This document shows, one piece after another, positions 56,972-64,000 of a stretch of 64,000 nt of DNA (position 1 is the first letter of the stretch; the number at the start of each line of letters is the position of its first letter). The DNA lies in the NCBI RefSeq assembly GCF_018070025.1, contig NZ_JAGPYQ010000001.1, positions 4,650,001-4,714,000 on the forward strand, given 5' to 3'. The notes below the pieces were generated by a model. It had not been told where the DNA came from. It did no database searches and saw only the letters and a list, made by a program, of their open reading frames with translations. Both the position numbers and the translations under genes were made by a program. The stretch comes from Streptomyces liliiviolaceus. Lineage in GTDB: Bacteria > Actinomycetota > Actinomycetes > Streptomycetales > Streptomycetaceae.

Positions 56972-57785
56972 CGTTTTCCCTTCAAGGATTGCGGGCCAGG
57001 CGTGGGACAGCCGTCGCCAGCGACCGTTCCAGCCTCGTAAAACCGCAGCGAGCAGTGCGCCGACCGCACGACCGCTGCGTTCTGGTGGGGATGTGATGTG
57101 GTGTCAGGAACCGTGCCGCCACAGCGCGGTTGAAGGGTGAATGGAGCGCGCAATACGCCTACGGCACGGCCGGGCACATTAATGAGCCAACCGTCTGCCT
57201 GTCGGGTCCATGCAACGTCTTTCAGCCCCCCTGGCACCAGGACGGGCCCGCTCGTACAGGCCCCCGTGCTGCTTCTCGCTCAATGTATCGATGGCGGTCA
57301 AAGTATTCGAGACCCGGTTTTCAGCCGACGGTCTTTTTCCGCCAACCCCGCTCAACACCGCTCACGAACCACCACTCCGAGGCACGTTTCCGCAGGCCAT
57401 CAGGGAGCAATCGCCGGTAACAGCACACACCGAAGCCCCTGCACAGCCAGCGGCGCGCCACGTCGACGCGAAGAGTTGCCATCGCGGACATGACCGACCT
57501 CCTTCAAGTCTCCGCAGGTCAATGCCACTTCGAGCCACATGCGGGCGCAGAGTGGAGATCTCGGGTAGATGGCTGAAACGAGCATCCAAAGCAAGCCGTT
57601 ATCAACAGCATTCACTGTTGATACCACTCGATGCTGGTTAGTCTGTGGACCGCCGGAGGTCGGCCCTCATCCCCCGTGGAGACCGGCCTCCGGCGCCCCA
57701 TCACAGGCGGCCCCGCGCACGAACACGCCCCGGACCCGCCGCTGTTGGCGTCCCCCAGCCTGATTGCTTCCTTGAGGAGATCTTT
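56972..57785. promoter_or_regulatory. 814-bp divergent control region
   Basis: The region holds no supported gene. It separates the leftward arseno-type operon (56971 down) from the rightward exporter (57786 up). It contains the palindromic operator candidate at 57600-57623 and A+T-richer patches around 57170-57200 and 57595-57625. Other elements were not identified. Confidence 0.55.
57600..57623. promoter_or_regulatory. Perfect palindrome, ArsR/SmtB-type operator candidate
   Basis: TATCAACAG (57600-57608) and CTGTTGATA (57615-57623) are perfect 9-bp arms around CATTCA. The ATCAA...TTGAT core is that of ArsR/SmtB operators. It lies about 160 bp before the exporter start; the ArsR gene at 59463 downstream of the exporter is the likely ligand-sensing partner. 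Confidence 0.72.
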
Positions 57786-59348
57786 GTGAACCGCCCTGCC
57801 GGACATCCCCGCCGATGGCAGATTCTGGCCATCCTGTGTCTGAGTCTGGTTCTGATCGGGCTTGACACCCTGATCCTGAATCTGGCCCTGCCCAGCATCC
57901 AGAAGGACCTGGACGCCAGCAGCAGCCAGTTGCAGTGGACCGTCGACTCCTACGCACTGGCCTTCGGCGGACTGCTGCTGATGGCGGGAGGACTGTCGGA
58001 CCGCTTCGGCCGCAAGAAGCTGCTCGCCATCGGACTGGCCGCCTTCGCAGTGACCAGCCTCGGTGCCGCGTTCGCCTCCAGCCCCGAACTGCTCATCACT
58101 TTCCGCGCCACGATGGGCATCTCGGCAGCCTTGATGATGCCCGCCACCCTGGCCATCATCAAGGACGTCTTCCCGCCGGAGGAACAGGGCAAGGCCATCG
58201 GCATCTGGTCGGGCGCCGCCGCGGTCGGCGTACCGCTCGGCCCGGTCGTCAGCGGCCTGCTGCTGGAGCACTTCTGGTGGGGCTCGATGTTCCTCATCAA
58301 CGTGCCGCTGGCGGCCATCGCGCTCATCGGCGGCTTCAAACTGATCCCCGAGTCCAAGGCCGACGGCCACCCCGGCCTGGACCTCGTCGGCGCGCTGCTC
58401 TCGGTCGCCGGGCTCGTCGCCATCGTGTACGGCCTGGTAGAAGCCCCCCACAACGGGTGGGGCGACATCGTGACCCTCGGCTCGCTCCTCGCCGGCGTCG
58501 CACTCATGGTCGGTTTCGTCCTGTGGGAGAAGCGCACCGAGCACCCCATGCTCGACATCGGCCTGTTCCTCAACGCCCGCTACGGCGGCGGCGCCTTGGC
58601 CATCGCCTGCACGTCCTTCGGCCTCTACAGCGGCCTGTACCTGCTCACCCAGTACTTGCAGTCGGTCCTTGAACTGGACCCGCTCGGCGCCGGTCTGCGG
58701 ATGCTGGCGATCGGCACCATGATGATCGGCGCTCCGCTCTCCGCCAAGCTCGTCGAACGCACAGGCCTCAGGAACACCGTGGTGATCGGCCTGGCGCTGT
58801 GCGCGGTCGGGCTCGGCGTTCTCGCCGGACTGCAGATCGACGACGAAGCACAGGCCCTGTGGGGTCTTGCCGTGTTCGGCCTCGGCATGGGTATCGCCCT
58901 CCCCGCCGCCGTGGACGCCATCCTGGCCGTCTCCGCGGCCCGCCAGGCGGGCGCGGGATCCGCTGTCGCCGACGTGGGCATGCAGGTCGGCGGCGCCCTG
59001 GGCATCGCGGTCAGCGGCAGCATCATCGCCACCCTCTACCGCGACGACCTCCCCAAGGCCGCGCAGGTGCCGGGAGAGGCGGGCGACGCCGTACGCGAAT
59101 CCCTCGCCGGTGCCTCCGCCGTCGCGCAAGAGATCGGCGGGGCGGCCGGCGAGCGGGTGCTGTCCGCCGCTCAGGAGTCCTTTGTGCACGGCTTCACCGG
59201 CACGTTGACGGTCGCTGTCGCGGTCGCAGCCGTCGGAGCGGTCGCCTCCGCGTTCATCCTGCCCCGCGGGCAGACAGTGGAAGGGGACGGGGCTCCGGTC
59301 GCGGACGTGCCCGCGGAGCCCGAGGCCGACGCCCGGACCGGCTCGTAG
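57786..59348 (+). CDS. MFS exporter, DHA2 (14-helix) family
   Basis: This 520-residue protein has motif A GGLSDRFGRKKLL and drug:H+ motif C-like GIWSGAAAVGVPLGPVVSG, with 14 predicted membrane segments. A conserved loop lies at GDAVRESLAGASAVAQEIGG, with a helix near residues 475-495. Start GTG 57786 follows TGAGGAG by 6 bases, and longer readings upstream lack similarity. It is divergent from the arseno operon and followed by an arsR gene: probable efflux of the arsenical product or of a toxic intermediate, controlled by ArsR. Confidence 0.88.
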   Translation: MNRPAGHPRRWQILAILCLSLVLIGLDTLILNLALPSIQKDLDASSSQLQWTVDSYALAFGGLLLMAGGLSDRFGRKKLLAIGLAAFAVTSLGAAFASSPELLITFRATMGISAALMMPATLAIIKDVFPPEEQGKAIGIWSGAAAVGVPLGPVVSGLLLEHFWWGSMFLINVPLAAIALIGGFKLIPESKADGHPGLDLVGALLSVAGLVAIVYGLVEAPHNGWGDIVTLGSLLAGVALMVGFVLWEKRTEHPMLDIGLFLNARYGGGALAIACTSFGLYSGLYLLTQYLQSVLELDPLGAGLRMLAIGTMMIGAPLSAKLVERTGLRNTVVIGLALCAVGLGVLAGLQIDDEAQALWGLAVFGLGMGIALPAAVDAILAVSAARQAGAGSAVADVGMQVGGALGIAVSGSIIATLYRDDLPKAAQVPGEAGDAVRESLAGASAVAQEIGGAAGERVLSAAQESFVHGFTGTLTVAVAVAAVGAVASAFILPRGQTVEGDGAPVADVPAEPEADARTGS

Positions 59349-59462
59349 TCGGTCATGGCCGCCATGCGTAGGATCGAACACGCAGTTCGCCCCGCCTCCA
59401 ACAGCACCCGCGCCGCCGGTGCCGGCCCGAGCGACGGGCGCGGGGGTGACAAGGAGGTGGTG

Positions 59463-59858
59463 ATGGCCCGGCCATCAAAGCTGAGGGTCGCGGTCAGCGA
59501 TCCCGGTCAGTGGCTCAGTGAGCGTGAGCGTGCGCAGTTGCTTGCTCCGAAACTGCGCGCCCTGGCGGATGAAACGCGACTGACGCTGATTCTGCTGATC
59601 GCGCAACGTCCGCGCACGGTCAAGGAGTTGCAGGAGGCCACCGGGCTGAGCCAGACGCTGGTCAGCCATCATCTGGCGCCGCTGCGCGAGCAGGAGCTGG
59701 TGGAGGCGATCCCGCAGGGGCGCAGCAACCAGTACGTGATGTGCTGCTCGGCACTGGCGGAACCGCTGCGCATGTTCGCCAGTTTGGCGGCTCTGGATCC
59801 GGAGACGGTGGCGGCCTGTTTGGAGCCTTCCGCCCCGGCCGCCGCTACCGAGGGCTGA
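59463..59858 (+). CDS. Third ArsR-like regulator
   Basis: This 131-residue winged-helix protein has KLRALADETRLTLILLIAQR, TGLSQTLVSHHLAPLREQEL and wing RSNQYVMCCSALAEP with a Cys pair (MCCSA) after the wing. No CVC in the recognition-helix region, so the As site, if any, would be the C-terminal pair. ATG at 59463 follows AAGGAGG. It lies 114 bp behind the exporter in the same direction. Confidence 0.82.
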   Translation: MARPSKLRVAVSDPGQWLSERERAQLLAPKLRALADETRLTLILLIAQRPRTVKELQEATGLSQTLVSHHLAPLREQELVEAIPQGRSNQYVMCCSALAEPLRMFASLAALDPETVAACLEPSAPAAATEG

Positions 59859-59873
59859 CCGCCGCCTGCCCGC

Positions 59874-59915
59874 AGAGTCCCGCCTCCGCCCCTCGCGCGG
59901 AGGCAGGACTCTTTT
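59874..59915 (+). terminator. Rho-independent terminator after arsR
   Basis: AGAGTCC-C-GCCTCCGC pairs with GCGGAGGC-A-GGACTCT, with a short C-rich loop followed by TTTT. It is a near-perfect 15-bp stem with a U-tract, 15 bp after the stop codon. Confidence 0.85.
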
Positions 59916-60468
59916 GGGTGACCGCGTTCGCGGTCAAGCGCGAGCCCGACGGCGGCCATCACCTACTACGGGCCGACGCCTTCCTCGCAGTTGAAGCTCA
60001 GCTCCAACTTGGTGCGGACCCGCGCGAAGGCTTGTAGGGCACTGGTCGGCGGATGTGTGTGTCAGGTGGGCCGGTCTGCCTGGGCGGCGTAGGCGCGCAG
60101 TATGCGCACGAGCAGGATCTGTGCATGGTGGTTCTGTTTTAGCGGACCGCCTGGCGGCGGTGACCCCGACTTCAGAGGCCAGGAGCTCGATTAGTTGGGC
60201 GTGTCGCCTGCCATCGGAATTGTCCAATCGGACGATCGCGAGAGCTGGCAGAAGATCGGCGAGGAGGGCAGCGTTCCTATGGTCCAACGCGATGTGCCCG
60301 ACACAGAGGCGAGGTTCTCCTCCACGGCAGTGCAGGGCTGTTGGGATTCATCTCGTAACCGGGCAGCGACTCCAAAGAGCAGTCCATTAGTGGGATCGCA
60401 TCCTCCGTGAGGAAGCCGTGCGGTTGAGCGGCCGCAGAAACTGGTGGGCTTCTGCGGCCGCGTGCCGC
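59916..60468. other. 550-bp stretch without a supported gene
   Basis: Open frames here lack domains and good starts. It may include decayed immunity or toxin-tail cassettes, as often found beside RHS genes, but I cannot show this. Confidence 0.35.
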
Positions 60469-60867
60469 TCAGTGAACGGGTGGGGACGATCGACGGAGCA
60501 TGAAGGAAACTGAACGACCTGCGCTTGGGTCGACCTCGGGTGTGGGCATGGTGCTGTCGCCCTTGATCAGCTTGGCCCCTTCTTGAGTGGCAGTTGTCAC
60601 GCCTGCCGAGAAAGCAACTGCCAGGACCTCTGCCAGCATGCTGTTGGCCCCGGCCTGCGGGAATGGTGTGATCGCGGAAAAGGCTTGCTCGCGATCGTGG
60701 AGCCAGTCCTGTTCTGCCGACACGGTCAGCCACTCTCCGTCGGATTGGATGAGCACTTTTGCCGAGCCCAGAGTCAGAGCTTCGGTGGCGATCATCCCAG
60801 CCAGTTCGATCGGGTCATAGCTGCCCAGACGGAAGAATCTACTTTCATTCTTGAGCAGAAATTCCAT
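60469..60867 (-). CDS. Candidate immunity protein for the RHS toxin
   Basis: This 132-residue protein reads MEFLLKNESRFFRLGSYDPI, then LTLGSAKVLIQSDGEWLTVS and a mixed alpha/beta pattern without signal peptide. It begins 22 bp after the toxin stop, is less GC-rich than the RHS body, and has no recognised family. Small cytosolic proteins in this position usually neutralise the cognate toxin domain. Confidence 0.6.
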   Translation of the reverse strand: MEFLLKNESRFFRLGSYDPIELAGMIATEALTLGSAKVLIQSDGEWLTVSAEQDWLHDREQAFSAITPFPQAGANSMLAEVLAVAFSAGVTTATQEGAKLIKGDSTMPTPEVDPSAGRSVSFMLRRSSPPVH

Positions 60868-60889
60868 CGGATCGAGTGGGGCGATGTCT

Positions 60890-63800
60890 TCAGGGTGATA
60901 TCTCAATCTCGCCGCCCTGCCTGAGTTCGTTGAAGAGGTTGAAGGCCGATGGGGGTATGTGGAACTCATACCCCTCGAATTTGGGCGATTTAGGCGACTC
61001 CGGGATTTTCCGACTTACGGCCCCGGCTTCTTCAAGCCTGTTCATCGCGGTGTCCGTGATCCTGACCTTGATGATCCCTTTCTGTCCTAGCTGCCTGAGC
61101 GCAAAGAATTGCGCATCGGCGTAGTGCGTGGCGAGGAAAAACCCTCCCGGCCCGTCAGTGTGTCCTGCTGCCGCCGCGGTCGCGTCGAGTCCCTTGTTCA
61201 GGATATCGACCAGCGACTTCACACTGGCTCCGTGAAAGAACAACCCACCGCTGGCTGAGCCCTTCGCCAGCCCCTCTGCTCCGAGGATCGAGGTCTCTGC
61301 CTCGTATGCCTGCCGTCTCCATCCGGTGAGTCCACCGACTCCCACGAGGGCGATCTGCTGTGCGAGTTCCTCGGCTGCTTCGGCGTACAGGTCGGCGAGG
61401 GCGTCGCAGCCTTGCTGACGGAGCAGGTATTCCGCACGGTACAACCGGTAGGCGGGGCGGACGGGGAGGTACTTGTCGACGAAGGCGCCTGCGCCGCCGT
61501 TGTCGCCGGTGAACGCGTCGTGTGCGTCGCCGAGGAACACGAAGGGTGACTTGACGACGTCGGCGAAGGCGTCGCCGAAGATGCCGAGCGCTTCGCCGAA
61601 ACTGCCGACGCGATCGTTGGGGTCACCTGGGGTCAGACCGCTGGGATCCGTCAGAAGGGTGGGGGTGTTGTCGGCGTAGGCGTACGGCGAGACGTGCGGC
61701 GTGGTCTGGCCCCGGGTCGCGGGGTCGGGGCTCGTGAAGCGGCCGGTACTGGTGTTGTACTGGCGGGCGTGCAGGTCGAGGTTGCCGGTCGTGGTCTCGT
61801 ACCGCGCGCCGGTGTAGGACGGGGTGCTGGCAGGGGCGCCGCTGCTGGTGGTGTTCAGGACGCGGGTGCCGAACGGGTCGTAGGCCCAGCGCTGGTGGAG
61901 GGTGCCGGTGCTGCTGGCGACATCGACCGGGGAGCCCTGCGTGTCGTGGTGGTAGTAGAAGAGGGTCCCGGCGCCGGTCTTGGTGGCGGTGGGCTGGCCG
62001 AGCGGGTCGTAGCGGTAGGACTGTTTGATGGCCCAGGCGCTGTCGTACTCGGTGGCCAGGATCGGCAGGGGTGCGTTGGGGTCCCACTGGGTGCGGCTGG
62101 TGACTGTGCCGTCCTGGGAGGTGGTGACTTGGTTGCCGGTGGCGTCGTGGTCGTAGGTGTAGTTGGCGCCCGCGACGGTGGCGGCGGAGATCTGTCCGGT
62201 CAGGTCGTAGGTGAAGGTATCGGCGCCGGCCTTGGTCTGGTTGCCCTCGGTGTCGTATTCGTAGGCGGTCGTGGTGGTGCCGGCGGTGGTTGAGGTGAGC
62301 TGGTCGGCTGCGTCGTAGGCGTAGCTGGTTGAGGCGGTGCCCAGGGTGGAGGTCTGGCGGTTGCCGACCTTGTCGTAGGTGTAGGAGGTGGTGCGGCTGG
62401 CGGCGCAGCTGGTGACCCAGGGTTGCGGGAAGCAGCCGGAGGTGAGGCGGCCCGCGGTGTCGTAGGTGAGGTCGTAGCCGCCGGTGCCGACACCCTCGCG
62501 GGTGATGTCGGTGTGGGTGGGCAGGCCCGCGGCGGACAGCGTCTGTGCGGTCTTGGTGACTGTGGTGCCCGCTTTGGTGGTGGCGACGGCGGTCAGGCGG
62601 CCGGCCCGGTCGTAGGTGCGGTCCTCGGTTTCGGTGTTGGGCAGGGCGGACCTGGTGAGGTTGTCCGCGGCGTCCCAGGTGTAGGTGGTGGTTTTGCCGT
62701 CGGCTGCCATCGTGGCGGTGCGGCCGTCGTTGTCGTAGGTGTGGGTGATGGTGTTGCCGTCGGAGTACTTGCGGGTGAGCATCTGCCCGGCGGCGTCGTA
62801 GGTGTAGGCGAAGCCGCGGGTCTTGGTCAGGTTGCCGACCTCGTCGTAGACGAAGTCCTCAGCGATCTTGGAGTTTGCGCGGGCGGTCAGCTGTCCGGCG
62901 GCGTTGTAGCCGAAGGTCGCGTCGGGGGTGGAGTCGGAGTAGTCGATTTTCGTGGTCAGGCCGCGCGGGTCGAAGGTGTAGCTGGTGGAGCCGCGGGGGG
63001 TGGTCTTCTTGACGAGGTTGCTGTCGGCGTCGTACCCGTAGGTCGTTACACGGTCCAGTGGGTCGGTGACCGTGGTCAGGCGTCGGGCCGCGTCGTAGTC
63101 GTAGGTGGTCTTGTGATCGTTGGCGTCGGTGCGCAGGGTGACGTTGCCGACCTTGTCGCGCCCGTAGGTGGTGACGGCGCCGCCGGGGGCGGTGACGGTG
63201 GTGAGCTGGTCGAGCTTGTCGTATTCGTAGGCGGTGACGCGTTTGTCTGCGTCCGTCTGTTTGACGACGTTGTTCACCGCGTCGAAGGCGGTGGTGCTCA
63301 CGCCGCCGAGCGGGTCGGTGACGGTGGTGAGGTTGCCGGCCAGGTCGTAGCCGTAAGTGGTGGTGTACTGGGCGGGATCGGTGCCGGTGGCGTTGCCGCG
63401 GGGGTCGACTGCGGTGGCTTGTCGGTTGTCGCTGTCGTAGGTCCAGCTCTCCTTGTTGCCCAGCGGGGAGGTGCGGCTGAGCAGGTTCCCGTCGGCGTCG
63501 TAGGCGTAGGTGGTGGTCTTGCTGAGCTGGTTGGTGCTGCTGGTCAGCTGGTTGTTCTTGTCGTAGACGGAGCTGATCGTGTTGTTTGCGGCGTCGGTGA
63601 CCTTGGTGACGTTGTCGTTGGCGTCGTAGGTGTATTTGGTGGTGTGGGTGAGCGGGTCGGTGACCACCAGCGGCCGGTTGATCGCGTCGTAGGTGGTGGA
63701 GGTCGTGCCGGCCGGGCCGGTGACCTTGGTGTTGTTGCCTGCCGCGTCGTAGGTGTAGCTGGTGGTGTAGGCGGCCGGGTCGGCCCCGGCGGCGTTGCCG

Positions 63801-64000
63801 CGCGGCGAGACGCTAGTGAGCAGCCGGCCCACCTTGTCGTAGGTGTAGGTGGTCTTGTTGCCGACCGTGTCGGTTTCGGAGGCCAGGCGCCCGCTCGCGT
63901 CGTAGGTGCGGGTGACGAAGTTGTCCGCCGGGTCGGTGGCCCGGGTCAGGTGTCCGGCGTCGTCGTAGGCGTAGCTGGTGGTGTTGTCCGCCGGGTTCTG
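60890..64000 (-). CDS. RHS/YD-repeat polymorphic toxin, N-terminus cut by window edge
   Basis: More than 1,030 residues are in the window, with no start inside it. From 64000 to about 62000 runs a long array of YD repeats of about 21 residues (for example TYDASGRLASETDTVGNKTT). The RHS core ends near 61650 with YNTSTGRFTSPDPATRG, SPYAYADNTP and DPSG. A linker follows, then a C-terminal domain of about 120 residues: GGLFFHGASVKSLVDILNKG, GGFFLATHYADAQFFALRQL, YEFHIPPSAFNLF. The FHG / FFLATHY / late acidic arrangement resembles ADP-ribosyltransferase folds, an inference only. It would be delivered to competing cells by the RHS shell. Confidence 0.85.
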   Translation of the reverse strand, partial: QNPADNTTSYAYDDAGHLTRATDPADNFVTRTYDASGRLASETDTVGNKTTYTYDKVGRLLTSVSPRGNAAGADPAAYTTSYTYDAAGNNTKVTGPAGTTSTTYDAINRPLVVTDPLTHTTKYTYDANDNVTKVTDAANNTISSVYDKNNQLTSSTNQLSKTTTYAYDADGNLLSRTSPLGNKESWTYDSDNRQATAVDPRGNATGTDPAQYTTTYGYDLAGNLTTVTDPLGGVSTTAFDAVNNVVKQTDADKRVTAYEYDKLDQLTTVTAPGGAVTTYGRDKVGNVTLRTDANDHKTTYDYDAARRLTTVTDPLDRVTTYGYDADSNLVKKTTPRGSTSYTFDPRGLTTKIDYSDSTPDATFGYNAAGQLTARANSKIAEDFVYDEVGNLTKTRGFAYTYDAAGQMLTRKYSDGNTITHTYDNDGRTATMAADGKTTTYTWDAADNLTRSALPNTETEDRTYDRAGRLTAVATTKAGTTVTKTAQTLSAAGLPTHTDITREGVGTGGYDLTYDTAGRLTSGCFPQPWVTSCAASRTTSYTYDKVGNRQTSTLGTASTSYAYDAADQLTSTTAGTTTTAYEYDTEGNQTKAGADTFTYDLTGQISAATVAGANYTYDHDATGNQVTTSQDGTVTSRTQWDPNAPLPILATEYDSAWAIKQSYRYDPLGQPTATKTGAGTLFYYHHDTQGSPVDVASSTGTLHQRWAYDPFGTRVLNTTSSGAPASTPSYTGARYETTTGNLDLHARQYNTSTGRFTSPDPATRGQTTPHVSPYAYADNTPTLLTDPSGLTPGDPNDRVGSFGEALGIFGDAFADVVKSPFVFLGDAHDAFTGDNGGAGAFVDKYLPVRPAYRLYRAEYLLRQQGCDALADLYAEAAEELAQQIALVGVGGLTGWRRQAYEAETSILGAEGLAKGSASGGLFFHGASVKSLVDILNKGLDATAAAAGHTDGPGGFFLATHYADAQFFALRQLGQKGIIKVRITDTAMNRLEEAGAVSRKIPESPKSPKFEGYEFHIPPSAFNLFNELRQGGEIEISP

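Noticed and set aside
57612..59381. Long reverse frame opposite the DHA2 exporter
   Set aside because: No motifs; the forward frame has 14 membrane helices and MFS motifs.

Overview
The window is high-GC DNA from an actinomycete of the Streptomyces/Kitasatospora type. The evidence is GC-rich third positions, many GTG starts, a non-ribosomal peptide synthetase (NRPS) with an MbtH partner, SpoIIE/STAS/ANTAR signalling genes, DUF6221 and DUF6924 proteins, and IS5 and IS256 debris. All calls come from reading the sequence; no searches were run.

Region 1 (1-18816) is an NRPS gene cluster. A single NRPS gene on the minus strand (start 12056, C-terminus cut by the left edge) reads as partial C - A - T - C - T - C - A(N-methyltransferase) - T - C - A - T - TE. 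Its second module has no adenylation domain. Divergent from it run mbtH, a SyrP/TauD-like Fe(II)/2-oxoglutarate oxygenase, a free-standing A-T protein with a glutamine-like code, a type II thioesterase, an MFS exporter and an alanine racemase. The likely logic is that the A-T protein charges Gln, the oxygenase hydroxylates it on the carrier, and the product is passed to the A-less module.

Region 2 (18817-33880) is an accessory zone with much decay. It holds an NB-ARC/TPR protein split by a frameshift, IS5-family remnants around a DUF6924 gene, a frameshifted IS256 transposase touching an alpha/beta hydrolase, a TerD protein, an acyl-CoA oxidase-like protein, a truncated GDSL hydrolase, a STAS protein, a DUF6221 protein, and a LysE exporter joined to an ANTAR remnant.

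Region 3 (33880-39300) is a partner-switching signalling island: a PAS-GAF-SpoIIE phosphatase, two STAS proteins, an RsbW-like ATPase, and two ANTAR genes that are broken (one by a frameshift, one by an in-frame TAG). Region 4 (39300-42140) holds a small HTH-like protein, a secreted HNH nuclease and a two-repeat CRISPR-like remnant.

Region 5 (42142-59915) is an arsenic locus. It has an ArsI C-As lyase, an ArsO-like flavoprotein, a broken MFS gene, three ArsR repressors with recognisable operator candidates, a PstS/PstC-PstA(fused)/PstB transporter, an EPSP-synthase homologue, a divergent phosphoglycerate-mutase-like protein, a Tat-exported molybdopterin oxidoreductase, a CTP-synthase-C-terminal-related protein and a 14-helix MFS exporter. 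EPSPS-like plus mutase-like genes next to arsenic genes is the signature of the arseno-organic (bisenarsan-type) pathways known from S. lividans and S. coelicolor, where As(V) replaces phosphate to make an As-C bond.

Region 6 (59916-64000) has an RHS/YD-repeat polymorphic toxin running off the right edge, with a C-terminal domain that may be ADP-ribosyltransferase-like and a candidate immunity gene just downstream.
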